DNA of 64,000 nt from Pyxicephalus adspersus (Eukaryota > Chordata > Amphibia > Anura > Pyxicephalidae): the NCBI RefSeq assembly GCF_032062135.1, contig NC_092859.1:42913521-42977520 (forward strand). Direction: 5' to 3'. The notes under the pieces are model-generated. The model ran no database searches. It was not told where the DNA came from and saw only the letters and a list, made by a program, of their open reading frames with translations. Every line of letters starts with the position of its first letter. Within the stretch, counting starts at the first letter, position 1. Made by a program: the position numbers and the translations under genes. Shown one piece after another: positions 1 through 9,960 of the stretch.

Positions 1-13
1 TCCATGAAGGCGG

Positions 14-788
14 NNNNNNNNNNNNNNNNNNNNNNNNNNNNNNNNNNNNNNNNNNNNNNNNNNNNNNNNNNNNNNNNNNNNNNNNNNNNNNNNNNNNNNN
101 NNNNNNNNNNNNNNNNNNNNNNNNNNNNNNNNNNNNNNNNNNNNNNNNNNNNNNNNNNNNNNNNNNNNNNNNNNNNNNNNNNNNNNNNNNNNNNNNNNNN
201 NNNNNNNNNNNNNNNNNNNNNNNNNNNNNNNNNNNNNNNNNNNNNNNNNNNNNNNNNNNNNNNNNNNNNNNNNNNNNNNNNNNNNNNNNNNNNNNNNNNN
301 NNNNNNNNNNNNNNNNNNNNNNNNNNNNNNNNNNNNNNNNNNNNNNNNNNNNNNNNNNNNNNNNNNNNNNNNNNNNNNNNNNNNNNNNNNNNNNNNNNNN
401 NNNNNNNNNNNNNNNNNNNNNNNNNNNNNNNNNNNNNNNNNNNNNNNNNNNNNNNNNNNNNNNNNNNNNNNNNNNNNNNNNNNNNNNNNNNNNNNNNNNN
501 NNNNNNNNNNNNNNNNNNNNNNNNNNNNNNNNNNNNNNNNNNNNNNNNNNNNNNNNNNNNNNNNNNNNNNNNNNNNNNNNNNNNNNNNNNNNNNNNNNNN
601 NNNNNNNNNNNNNNNNNNNNNNNNNNNNNNNNNNNNNNNNNNNNNNNNNNNNNNNNNNNNNNNNNNNNNNNNNNNNNNNNNNNNNNNNNNNNNNNNNNNN
701 NNNNNNNNNNNNNNNNNNNNNNNNNNNNNNNNNNNNNNNNNNNNNNNNNNNNNNNNNNNNNNNNNNNNNNNNNNNNNNNNNNNNNNNN
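14..788. other. Assembly gap (run of N)
   Basis: An unbroken run of 775 undetermined bases. Any open frame spanning it is an artefact of reading N as coding. The 13 bases before it are too few to interpret. Confidence 0.99.
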
Positions 789-804
789 AAGTAAAAAAAT
801 ATGC

Positions 805-877
805 ATTCGGACCATAAGACGCACCCTGATTTTCCCCCCACTTTAGGGGGAAAAAAAGTGCGTCTTATGGTCCGGAA
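805..877. mobile_element. Foldback MITE (GGACCATAAGACGCAC arms)
   Basis: The left arm at 808-824 (CGGACCATAAGACGCAC) is matched by its reverse complement at 858-874. An inner TTTTCCCCC (830-838) pairs with GGGGGAAAA (846-854). The whole unit is therefore a near-perfect hairpin of about 70 bases. Similar GTGCGTCTTATGGTCC foldback elements are, as I recall, common in amphibian and reptile genomes, probably as non-autonomous DNA transposons. The superfamily is not determined and no clear target duplication is visible because the gap lies just upstream. Confidence 0.7.
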
Positions 878-904
878 AATACGGTACTTCTTTGAGCTCC
901 ACGT

Positions 905-1690
905 GCTACTGTATGTAAGGAGGCATTACACTAATCACCTCCAATGTATGAGGAGATGTCTACTAGTGCAGCGGTCTCCAACCAGTAGACTGCGAACCAC
1001 TGGTGGTCCGCTAGAAGAGTTTGGGGGTCTGCATCTCTGGTCGGTGCACCCCCAAGCAGGCTCTGGAGAAGGACCCCGCAGGGGGGACGCACTGGCCAGA
1101 GCCGCGGACCACGTCCCCCCGAGCAGTTCCCAGGCTCAGGGAGGTGGGCGGGTTGTGTCCCGGCACACAACTGGCTCACTCTCCCATAGCAGGCTCAGAT
1201 CTGCCATGGCAGAGTGGGTGGGGGTTTTGGCATTATGACGTCACTATGGGGGGTTCCTCCCCTTTTATTGACAACTGGCTCACCGCGCATGCTCGGTCAG
1301 GAGCCGGTAATTTTAGTGGTCCACTGGACCAAAAAGGTTGGCGACCACTGTACTAGTGAACATAATTATAAGGCTGATACTTCTGTGACCTCCATGTGCT
1401 ATGTGAGGAGGCATTACCCTAATCACAACCAGTGTATGAGGAGACCTCTACTAGTGACCATCATTATAGGGCTGATACTCCTGTGACTTGCTATGTGAGG
1501 AGGAATTACACTGATCACCAAAAGACCTTTACTAATGACAATCAAGGAAAGAGTGGTATTCTTGTTGCCTCCATCTACTATTAAAATTGCTATTACACTG
1601 CTTAACACTACTATTCATAAATAAAAGGGTGGCATTACAGTGACCTTCAGTTGTTATGTGAGAAGGCATTACACTGACCATCAATCAGTG
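905..1690. repeat. Degenerate minisatellite, units with TGAGGAGGCATTAC and TACTAGTG
   Basis: Repeated phrases appear in the same order: TATGTGAGGAGGCATTAC, then TGATCACC, then TGTATGAGGAGA, then TACTAGTG, then a CATAATTATAAGGCTGATAC-like segment. TACTAGTG-like marks occur at 961, 1351, 1449 and 1530 (TACTAATG). That gives unit spacings of 98 and 81 bases, the second shortened by a deletion. A hAT-type MITE interrupts the array at 969-1350. More units in the same style return at about 1985-2095, after an unclassified 300 bp block. The array is heavily mutated, so it is old. Confidence 0.75.
969..1350. mobile_element. Non-autonomous hAT element (Charlie-like ends)
   Basis: The terminal inverted repeats are CAGCGGTCTCCAACC on the left and CAGTGGTCGCCAACC, read inward, on the right. 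They fit the CAG.GGT...CAACC ends of hAT-Charlie elements. The flanks carry the same octamer TACTAGTG (961-968 and 1351-1358), as an 8 bp hAT target duplication would. One caution is that the host minisatellite unit itself contains TACTAGTG, so part of this match could come from neighbouring units. The interior is GC-rich, has no transposase, and contains a GGGGGGACG/CGTCCCCCC hairpin (1081-1120). Confidence 0.85.
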
Positions 1691-1984
1691 GGGGACATCC
1701 CACCCATCCTGATGTCCTATTTGTGGCTGTGCTTGAGTGTCACAGAGCAGCAGCAAAGCATAGGAATAAGTGTTCCTGTGCTCAACTGCCTTATTTGGAT
1801 CCTTCTGGAAGCGCTGCTATGCCAGAGATACTCTTGCAAGTCCAATGGCTGCAAGGGGGGCCTTAAAGGGGCTTCCCTTCCTTGGCTTGGCTTGGCCTTG
1901 GCGTGGCCTTGGCTGTGGGGACCCTTGTTGGATGAAGAGAGCCCAGGGTCCTTATGCAGTGGCACACGTTGCACCTCTCTGTGT
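1691..1984. repeat. Unclassified block inside the minisatellite
   Basis: A moderately GC-rich block of about 290 bases between minisatellite units. It contains a short CTTGG-rich direct repeat (about 1880-1918) and no clear terminal repeats. It is probably an inserted interspersed repeat whose ends have been lost. The open frames through it have no recognisable domain. Confidence 0.4.
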
Positions 1985-2095
1985 CCACCCCTACCGCCAA
2001 TATATGCAGGAACCTCTACTGCTGACCATCAATAGAAATGGGATCTCCAATGACCACAGCACTGACCATCAATGTAAGGGTGGTAATACAATTAC
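1985..2095. repeat. Minisatellite remnant
   Basis: Phrases such as GACCATCAATAGAAATGG and TGACCATCAATGTAAGGGTGG repeat the style of the array at 905-1690, so this is its far end beyond the intervening block. Confidence 0.6.
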
Positions 2096-2491
2096 TACCA
2101 ATAGAATTAATTTTACATTTTACAGCATTTGCTGGGGATTTAATTACTGGCAGGCAGATATTTATCAGTTTGTGTAAATGTAAAAAAATCTCCAGCCTGT
2201 GTACCTAAGAATAAGCACAAAAAAAATCAGTGAAGTTTTTAAATAAAATCATAATTTGTTCTTTGTATTGGATGAGGAAAAAGGAGAATGTGTGTTACAA
2301 TTTTGTCAAAGTAATGTATATTATTGTGTAACAAAATATTATTGTGACCTTTCTTACTGTTGTCTCATAAAAAAGATGTATTCCTTGTATAACTGGCTAG
2401 ATTATACACAGGGGTGTATAAAAAAGTCCATGGATAAATATTTGCAGTTGCAGGATCTTATCATACTTAAATATTTTTAAAATAAAACAAA
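2096..2491. other. AT-rich sequence, nothing recognised
   Basis: Low-GC sequence with short A and T runs. No repeat ends, RNA gene or coding signature could be recognised. Confidence 0.5.
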
Positions 2492-2662
2492 GTGGTGAAT
2501 AGTGTTGATGTTCGAATTCGGGTTGTCCCTATATTCGACCCGAATATGGCTGTTCGAATTCGGGTAGACCCGACCCGAATTCTTTTTTTTTCTTAAATTA
2601 TTTATTTCGTATGTGTTTTTTATTTTAAACTTGTTCTTTTTTTATTTTTTACAGGTTATCCG

Positions 2663-3395
2663 ACAATGACATTATGAATCATAATGTCATTGTGGGATTC
2701 CTGGACCGTGGGAACTTTGCGGTCACAGCTAATTGAAAGCAGGTGCCTTCAATTAGCTGTAACCGCAGGCAACACGGGGGCAATAGAGGTTGAATGGAGA
2801 TACTATCTCCATTCATTACCTCTACTGCTCTGTGATTGGCTGAGAAATAGGAAACCCTGATGACAGCTCAAGCATCATCAGGGTTTCCCTTTCCTCAGCC
2901 AATCAGGGAGCAGAGCAATCAGCGGAGCTTTCCTCTGGTAAAGTAAAGCTGGAGGAGCTATGACATGTATTCTGTATGTGTAATACATGTCACAGCTCCT
3001 CTAGCGCTGCAGGAGCGATCAAGGCAGCAGAGCTGTCAGCATAGTAAAGTTCTGCTGATTGCTCTGCTCCCTGATTGGCTAAAGAAAGGGAAATCCTGAT
3101 GATGCTTGAGCTGTCATCAGGATTTCCTATTTCTCAGCCAATCACAGAGCACTAGGGATGAATGGGCACAAGTCTCCCCATTCATCTCTAGTGCTGAATG
3201 GCTGAAAAATATAAAACCTCAGCCAGAGCACTAGGGGTGAATGGGGAGGCTTGTCCTCATTTAACCCCTAGTGCCCTGCACTGTCAGGAGGATTTCCAGC
3301 GCTCTTTTCATTGCAACCCTGGAAATCCTCCTGTCATTGGGATAACCCTTTCAGGGAATGAGTAAGGGGATTTATGCACCCCTGTACTCATTCCC
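2663..3395. repeat. Chain of ten consecutive hairpins
   Basis: Successive inverted repeats occupy nearly the whole interval. Arm pairs are 2663-2675/2681-2693; 2719-2737/2748-2766; 2784-2801/2805-2824; 2827-2863/2875-2911; 2952-2971/2982-3001; about 3066-3103/3114-3150; 3148-3166/3177-3195; 3228-3247/3254-3274; 3282-3299/3319-3336; and 3354-3369/3379-3395. Stems are 13-38 bp with zero to a few mismatches. There is also a higher order: the whole hairpin 2827-2923 is an inverted copy of the whole hairpin 3054-3150. The region carries no coding sequence. Confidence 0.9.
2827..3150. repeat. Long inverted repeat made of two hairpins
   Basis: The 97 bases at 2827-2923 match the reverse complement of 3054-3150 with four differences. 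All four are transitions: in the 3054 copy, three are G to A and one is C to T. Each 97-mer is itself a hairpin whose local arms differ from each other at about 5 of 37 positions. A third hairpin (2952-3001) sits in the centre. The long-range arms are therefore more alike than the local arms. Confidence 0.9.
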
Positions 3396-3419
3396 CAGAG
3401 TGGGGCAGTGGAGATCTGG

Positions 3420-3660
3420 GGGCTTCAAGATTCCAAAGTCCTGCTAAAAATGTTTATAAAAGCCCCCATTGTTTTCAATGGAAGCTTTCATAAAAGCTTA
3501 AAAACGCTTGAAAAAGCCTCCATTGAGTTCAATGGAAGCGTTTTCCTGCGTTTATCCAGCACTTTAATTTTTTAAATGTTGCAAGCACTGTTTAAGATAA
3601 CGCTCAAAAACGTGCCTGAAGGAAACGTCCCGGTGTAGATTAGCCCATGGGAATGCAGTC
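3420..3660. repeat. CCATTG/CAATGG palindrome block
   Basis: Repeated motifs AAAAGC, CCATTG..CAATGG and AAGCTT..AAGCTT form short imperfect palindromes, for example CCATTGAGTTCAATGG. The block ends in GTGTAGATTAGCCCATGG. I recall similar blocks with AATGG and GTGTAGACTAGCCCAT phrases as dispersed frog repeats. It may be part of the surrounding hAT-like element or a separate insertion. Confidence 0.5.
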
Positions 3661-3668
3661 CGTGTAGA

Positions 3669-4102
3669 CTAAAGCTGCACACACACGTCCAATAATTATC
3701 GTTAGAAACGACTGACGAACAACCGATGAACAACCGATTGGCCAAAAAAAGTGACCAAGGACGCTGACGAACGAGGATTGTCGTTGGAAATGAACGACCG
3801 CCCCGGTGGATCTGATTGGCCGACGATCTTTCACTATCTATCGTGTGTACAGTATCGTGTTGTTCAGTGATCGTGCATGTTTCTGCGGTACACTTTCTCC
3901 TTCACATGTCCCTCACTGCATCGTTCAAACGATTGTATCCAGTGTGTGGACACTGTTGGTGGATTATATATGAATGATCATATTGTTACAGCATGTACAG
4001 AATTGTGCACAATATGATTGTTCAAGTATAATCGTGCATAATCGTTGGTCGTAATCGTTCATTTTCTAACAATAATTATTTGAAGTGTGTACCTAGCTTT
4101 AG
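3669..4102. mobile_element. Nested MITE with CTAAAGCT ends (Harbinger-like)
   Basis: The left end CTAAAGCTGCACACACAC and the right end, read inward, CTAAAGCTAGGTACACAC are inverted repeats. They continue into AATAATTATCGTTAGAAA-like subterminal sequence on both sides. The ends resemble the RGCTAYGTACACA ends of the MITEs at 23872-24184 and 57172-57476. Those have TAA target duplications, which points to PIF/Harbinger. The duplication is not clear here because the ends are palindromic. The element sits inside the 2500-4390 element, so it inserted later. Confidence 0.65.
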
Positions 4103-4733
4103 CCTAATATTGATGTGACAGGTGCTCTTTAATCTTCATGTGAAGTACAGGGGTATGTAATAGTGTTATGTATCTTTTTATAATGTATGTTTTTATGTAT
4201 CCTTTTACAATGTATCTTTTTACATCTGTTTGGAGGCTGTAGAAGCTCTACACAGTGCTGAAAAAAAAACGAATTTTTCCTCCTATTGACTTTAATGGTG
4301 TTCAGCTTTGACATTGGACCACCCAAATTTTTTTGCTATATTCGAGCGAATAGCTGCCGAATCGAATAGTGAGCTATTCGACCAACACTAGTGGTGAATG
4401 ATATTTTCACATAACTAGCTTGACATTCCAGCGGTCAGTGCGGGATTTACTGTGCTATGATACCGGTATCCGGAAAGGGGCTCCATCAACTGGGAGGTTA
4501 GGATGGTACGGTACATTCTCAGCAGTTTACGTAGATGATTAGGAAAATTGGGGTTTCCACAAAACAGTATTCAGAAATGTATCCACATCATTTTTTATGT
4601 CATAAGTGATAACATTATTTTTCCCATTTCTAAGATTAGTACTCAGATTTTCACAGGCGTTCACAATATGTTAATCAGGGTGATTATGGAATGAGTTAGC
4701 TAATTTTATCTCTATTACTAATTCTTATAATTA

Positions 4734-4846
4734 GGGGTCTTTCCTAGAAGAATTCACACATTTTCCCAATTGATTCTAATTAGAAAATGTGTAAATGTGG
4801 GCAAAAGTTGTATGAATCTTGTGTAAAACATTTATAAATAGACCCC
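4734..4846. mobile_element. Small foldback element with GGGGTCT ends
   Basis: GGGGTCT at 4734 and AGACCCC at 4840 bracket an inner hairpin, ACACATTTTCcc... with GAAAATGTGT (4757-4792). An AATAGACC terminal phrase with TTTATAAA also occurs in the foldback element at 39731-39874, which suggests a family. The target duplication is not clear. Confidence 0.5.
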
Positions 4847-4849
4847 AAG

Positions 4850-5269
4850 TGTTCAAAAATACATCAGATTAGAATCACATTTAGTACACATCTTTTCTAA
4901 GTGCCATTCTGTCTATGGTCTAATCACTCACTCACTGCCAGGGCTGATCCAAGAAGAATCAATTGGTACCAATACAGTATTTACTAACCACCCCCATGTC
5001 AGAACACCTTTTCAAGAACCCTATTAAAACACTCAATTTACCAAGGCCTAAAAATAATGTGTAGTAAAAATCAGGCTATATTCATATTTATGTGTGCAAA
5101 AGTCATAAATGAAAATATATGGTATTTCTTGAAGCGCATTACATTTCAGCAGCCATTTAGTTTGAATAGACCACATACTGTAGTACATGACTGCAGCAAG
5201 ACAGATCTTGGCAGTCTATCCAAAACACAATAACCCTACCCCTCCCCCTTTAACACATACATATACCCC
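4850..5269. other. Unassigned sequence
   Basis: Single-copy-looking AT-rich sequence. Nothing recognisable as a gene or element was seen. The preceding 4400-4733 is similar. Confidence 0.4.
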
Positions 5270-6020
5270 TCCTCACTTCATTAGCTAAAAACCACACCAC
5301 ACATATTTCTTTTGGTTAATGGTCCGAAGGCCTTTTTTTTTACAACAATTTAAATGTATAATATTTATAACATTAATAAACTTCCATATAAACTTTACAT
5401 ACATTAAATTAATAACCAAATAGGAAACTATAAATGAACATTTAACCTTAATAAGTATTATACAACAACTAACCATTTAACCCCTTACTGGTTGCTGGTC
5501 CGCGTAGGCACACCAATTAAAACTGGTGGTCTGCTTTACCAAATTAATATGTGTATAATTGCTCCCAGCCACCAAACCTCCCAGCTCGGGAACGACATAC
5601 CCTTCATTAACTACAGGCCACCATCACAAATTAAAACCAAAATACAGCAGAGCCATGGAGACTCCACACCAAGGATGGGTCCCCCAATCCACCGTAACAA
5701 TACACCAAAAGAACCATCACCCTGAGGACCTAAACTGCTCACCCTTACTAACAACCAACCTCCACCAACTATACATAACTAAACAATCCTAAAGCCAATA
5801 AAGAGTGGGTGGGAGGGAAACTTTCTTCTCACCCTCAAAAAGGTAATGGCCTCCCACTTCCTGTTCCTGACCTTTTTAACCACTTGACCCCTCCTTTACC
5901 TCTGCCCCCCTTTCCCCACCTCTTCAGAGACTCATCATTAACCCTTTCCTAGCCTGCTCCCTGTCTGCCCAATCATGACGGCCTTCCTCTTTGCTCCTTT
6001 TCTTGCTTGCTTCTGGCCTG
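5270..6020 (-). repeat. CCGAAGG interspersed family, copy I
   Basis: The copy shares an ordered set of phrases with 22440-23080: GGTTAATGGTCCGAAGGC, an AT-rich tract, TACTGGTTGCTGGT, CTCCCAGCTCGGGAAC, GGTCCCCAA-like, CTCCCTGTCTG, and CATGACGGCC. In the sibling copy the reverse strand reads AATAAAAGCCTTCGGGCC, a polyadenylation signal just before the shared end, so the transcribed strand is probably minus. It may be the terminal region of an LTR or DIRS-type retroelement. I cannot identify the family. Open frames inside (5492-5725, 5559-5792) show no domain. Confidence 0.65.
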
Positions 6021-6364
6021 ACTTTCACATCTGTGTGTTGGGCTGTACTAAAAGCCAAATGCATTTGTTTATATTGTGTACATGTGTTATTAGAAAGTAG
6101 CTTTCATGAGCATGCACATATAGGTTTATGAGCCTGCACCTCATGTTTTATTGTTTGTGGCTAATTGTTTGTATGTATTGTCTTCTGTCCATTTTGGGAA
6201 TAGCTGCAACCAATCTACGAATGTCTGCTTTCAAATAGAATATCCTTATTTAAATATATACGTTGTATGGATATAGCTAGCTTTACTCTGCTGTTCTGTG
6301 TTTTCTAAGCTCAGGGCATCACTTGAGTGGAAAGAATCAATGATTTGAACATTTATGCTTTCAA

Positions 6365-6600
6365 TTTCTCAAGCTCTTTAGTGACAGATGCCCTGGTAAT
6401 AGACCCTTCAGTGGCAGACCATCAGTGTCAGAGTCCCATTATTAGACCCCCAATGACAGGCCCCCTGTGACATATCTCATTGACAGGCCATAGTGGGAGA
6501 CCCCCGGTGGCAGGTGCTTAATTGACAGACCACAATGACAGATTCCCTAGTGCCAGACCCCCAATGGACAAAGCCCTAATCAGACATTTCGACTTGTTCC
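6365..6600. repeat. Degenerate minisatellite, GTGACAGACCCC units
   Basis: Short units with the cores GTGACAG, CAGTGGCAGACC, CAATGACAGG and TAGTGCCAGACCCCCAATGG follow each other at roughly 17-36 base spacing. They carry the same CA-GTGACA core style as the other minisatellites in the window. Confidence 0.65.
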
Positions 6601-8004
6601 TGCCTTTCACTCCTATTCTGGCCCTTGTCTGAGCCATGCGCAGTCAGTGAATAAATTCTTTACAAACTCAGTAATTTGGTAAGGGAGGAGGCACGGGAGA
6701 AGGACAGAGGTAAAAGCACATTGGCTTTTAGCCAGTAACAGGTAAACAATGGGCAGATACAAGAATTCTGTTTAGCATGGTTTCTTGCTTATATCTCAAG
6801 TTTACATTAGCTATAGCAGTGCTGCCACACAGAAAGGATTCAGACCTGGGAATTATTGAGCTCAGAAAAGTGGGTACTGAGACATTATAAGATATTATCC
6901 CGCTGTACCACTTTTGGGGTCATTCTATATCACCGTGAGAGCTGTAGTGCTACAGCTAGATTGTGGCAAAATTACTATGCTGAATTCCTTTAAAATTAAA
7001 GCTCTTTTTTAAAAGAAAAAAATGTGACAAGCCAGGCTTTGTCCTTTTTTTATTTTTTATAAAATAACCTTATCTGCCTGATCACAAATATTTAAATACA
7101 CTCACTTGTCTCCATTCTGTCATTTGTGCCGCCATCTTCTTTCTTCCATTCTTCCTAGTTTCGATATTTGGCCATCCTAAATAGCCAGGTTGTGATGACA
7201 TAATTTGAATGACGTGATCAACAAATTTGTTTATGGCGGAAGCACAGTGTAAAGGATGCCTTTAATGTCTTGTATGAACTTTACATTTTGTAATAAGAAA
7301 TTGATACAACATATTTATTACATGCAATATATTATAAATCAGTGGCATGTCACAAACTGATGTGGCTACAATGATAAAATGTCCCTCTTTGAAATCCATT
7401 TTTGGATTTGTAAGCCTCCTTAATATTATAACCTACAGAAAACTTGATTTGACAAGCTACACTAAACAACTTTTTATTTCCTCAAATTTAAAAAAACATA
7501 CTTTTCATGGTTTAGTTGCACTTTTCAGTATCCCAATAAACTATGAGAATGTGATAAATTACAAGTATTTAAATGTTGAGGAAAAATGAAAAACAGCTGA
7601 AAGCTCTTCTAAAAAACAATCGGCCTAAAAATAATTGTTGTGGCCTTTAATATACGGTAAATAGTCCCCTGGGCTAATGTAGCCAAGTAGCACAGAAGTA
7701 AAAATATCTTCTGGTATTCCCTATCTATTGCTAGTATTTCTGTATTTAATATACACCAGGTTCACCCTGCGTCCTTCCCCAAGTCACTTCCTGCTTCTCA
7801 CGCCATCAGTTTATGATATAGACACACGGCCTATGCTGTGTAGGCTGAGAAGATCCAAGTGACCCCACATATGGAACAGCTCAGAGGGCTTTGTGATGTC
7901 ACAGCTGTATAGAGTAACACACTGCCTCACATTTTGTAGTAAGAACACAGCGCCGTGACTCTATGTGTAATTCCCGCAATGCAACTCCTGTTTTTTTTTC
8001 AGTT
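6601..8004. other. Unassigned sequence
   Basis: No recognisable gene, RNA or transposon end. The frame at 7347-7589 has no domain and biased AT composition, so it is treated as chance. Confidence 0.4.
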
Positions 8005-8175
8005 GTCGCAGCCATGTGCTAATCAAGACTTTCTGCCTTTGCATGGGAATTCTTTGTATAAGAAAATCTCCAGCTGTTCATAGACAATAAATTCACATTT
8101 CTGTTTACTGTGAGTGCATCAGCTGCATTGTTCTGCCAGCCTAATCATTTATTCATGAAGCAACAAAGAGTCCAC
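8005..8175. promoter_or_regulatory. Candidate conserved non-coding island
   Basis: A low-repeat stretch of balanced composition with a dense series of motifs resembling transcription factor sites. These are TTTGCAT (octamer half, POU type), CATTGTT (SOX type), CAGCTG (E-box) and TAATCA (homeodomain type). Such mixtures are typical of vertebrate developmental enhancers. This is inference from texture only. Confidence 0.25.
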
Positions 8176-9500
8176 AACTCCTGAAGCATAGATATGTCCC
8201 TTGTAGACAGGTGACGAGGATGCTATGAAAATGAGCCGTAGTATTATTATTCTTATGGTATCCTTGTTTTGGTAACACAATTTCCCAGGGCTTTATATTC
8301 TTTATTTAGTAATAAAATGTATTTGTATAGCTGATAAGAAGTAAAAGAATATTTGTAGTTTATATTAGGGTATGTACAGCCAATTTTTTTCAGTTTTAGA
8401 TTTGGAGTTTGTTGTTGCTTGTAAGCCTTATTAAGAAGGATTTCCCCTACTTACTGTCCTACTAAAAACTGTTTACTGGACGTGACCAGGTAGCTCAGAG
8501 GTCCAGCAAAAAACATTTTCCCCTTACATTCCTCTTAGGCTGCAGGTTCTAGGAGGCATTATGATCAAATCACACCAAGGCCTTTCTCTAAATTTGCAAA
8601 ACCTTGGGCCTGCAGATCATTCCATGACATAGCCACCTGTTCATAACCAGTTGACTTAGAGGACAACACATTATAGATAGGTTCCCCCATTGAACCCCAA
8701 TATAACCAAAAAAATCAAAACTGCACAATACCATGATTGTGACCAAGCCAACTTCTAAGCTCGCACACAAAGGGCAGGTGGATTGGAGGCGTTCTTCTCA
8801 AAAGTCAAACTTCCACTGGCTTTTTTTCCGTCTAATATAGTTTCCCTAATTGGGCTACAAAGCAAGCCCCACACTGCAAGTGAAAATGCACAGTCCAGAT
8901 TTTGCAGAGAAAGAAGAAGTGCATTGGCTTCCAATGGAGCAAAGGATTAGCTAAGTAAAAGTACTATTTATATCACCCTTGTGCATAAATGATCATTCAC
9001 CCTTGTAGTGTGGGACTTGCTCTACAGCTCAATTACTCGAACTGTTGGGATTTATCTCACAGCTGAGTAACTCATAGTTTGCCCAAACAGTTATCTAGTG
9101 GGGATCTCTCCCTTTGACCGCTATTCCTACAACACTGGTACTGATGTTTTTCACTTAGGTTTATACTGTAGGTTTTGGCATCATCACAATTCTGACAGAT
9201 ACCCCAATCCTTCCTCATTTCATTCAAAAGAGTTTTCCCTAGATATACACATTAAATATTTACCATCCATATTTATCAAACATAAAGAGATGCACATTAC
9301 AATTTCGGTCCTACCAAAACTTTTATCTAACTTCAAATAGATAAAATCCAAAGAAAGTAAAAGATTAAAAACTGCCCAAAAGAAATTGCACACTCTTCCC
9401 TACTTTTTTGTTTCAAAAAAGTCTGTAAATGAAGTTGCCTAATCCCTCTGGCAAACAGGTTTTAATTCTTTCCAATTCCGTCCAAAATGAAAGCAATAAA
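8176..9500. other. Unassigned sequence
   Basis: Includes a 'gacctctga/gctacc' style short repeat phrase at about 8480-8505, of which an inverted relative occurs at about 10020-10035. No gene is supported. The frames at 8588-8770 and 9098-9340 lack any recognisable domain. Confidence 0.35.
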
Positions 9501-9539
9501 TGAATGAATATAGATAGAGAGTTGGAAACAAAAGGAAAC

Positions 9540-9960
9540 ACTAGAAGATTGGCTTAAGGAAGGAAAGTTTTCCTGCCTTGCCCAACAAGACAGGGGTCGT
9601 GGTGGTAATGGACAGTGGTGGGGAAACCCACCTTCAGTGTAATGTCCACTAGGGTAAATTGGTATTGAACAGATGGTAAGGATGGGGGACGGTCTAAGGG
9701 TAATTGATTTTGGCCACTGAGGCTGTGTAGTGTGGCTGGGGGACAAAAATATACATTTTGCCGATCCCAAAAACATGATATTCTGTGCTTTTATGCGTTC
9801 AAGGATCTGCAGCCACAGGAATTAATAAGTTACTTTTTCAGATTTAATGGTGTTTGTATATTGTTTTTCTGATGATATGGGTATTTACAAATACATGTTT
9901 TGATGTTTATATAGTAAAAAGTCTGAGTTGGCCAAGTTTATTTCCAATTTGTGGTTGATT
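9540..9960 (+). repeat. Possible divergent CCGAAGG-family copy
   Basis: A tract with GGGGAAACCCACC, CCACTAGGGTAAATTGG and a terminal GTAAAAAGTCTGAGTTGGCCAAGTTT-like segment resembles the 50100-50665 copy in order and composition, in the plus orientation. The similarity is weak and positional rather than base by base. Confidence 0.3.

Larger units (their letters stand above)
2500..4390. mobile_element. Composite hAT-like non-autonomous element, 1.9 kb
   Basis: The left end TAGTGTTGATGTTCGAAT and the right end, read inward, TAGTGTTGGTCGAATAG form terminal inverted repeats. The octamer GTGGTGAA directly flanks both ends (2492-2499 and 4391-4398), an exact 8 bp target duplication as made by hAT transposases. 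TAGTGTTG also fits the YAGNGNTG hAT terminus. Inside, in order, are TTCGAATTCGGG palindromes, a chain of hairpins (2663-3395), a block with CCATTG/CAATGG palindromes (about 3420-3660), and a nested MITE (about 3669-4102). There is no transposase, so any mobilisation would have been in trans. Confidence 0.8.

Noticed and set aside
4..846. A 280-codon open frame at the window start
   Set aside because: It runs through the assembly gap. Only a few real codons exist at its ends and they belong to the foldback element.
801..1356. Overlapping frames of 82-145 codons around the first hAT MITE
   Set aside because: They lie in the MITE and minisatellite, overlap on both strands, and show no domain.
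1351..2095. Possible CRISPR-like spaced repeats
   Set aside because: Units are long, degenerate and without constant repeat or unique spacers, in a vertebrate genome. It is a minisatellite.
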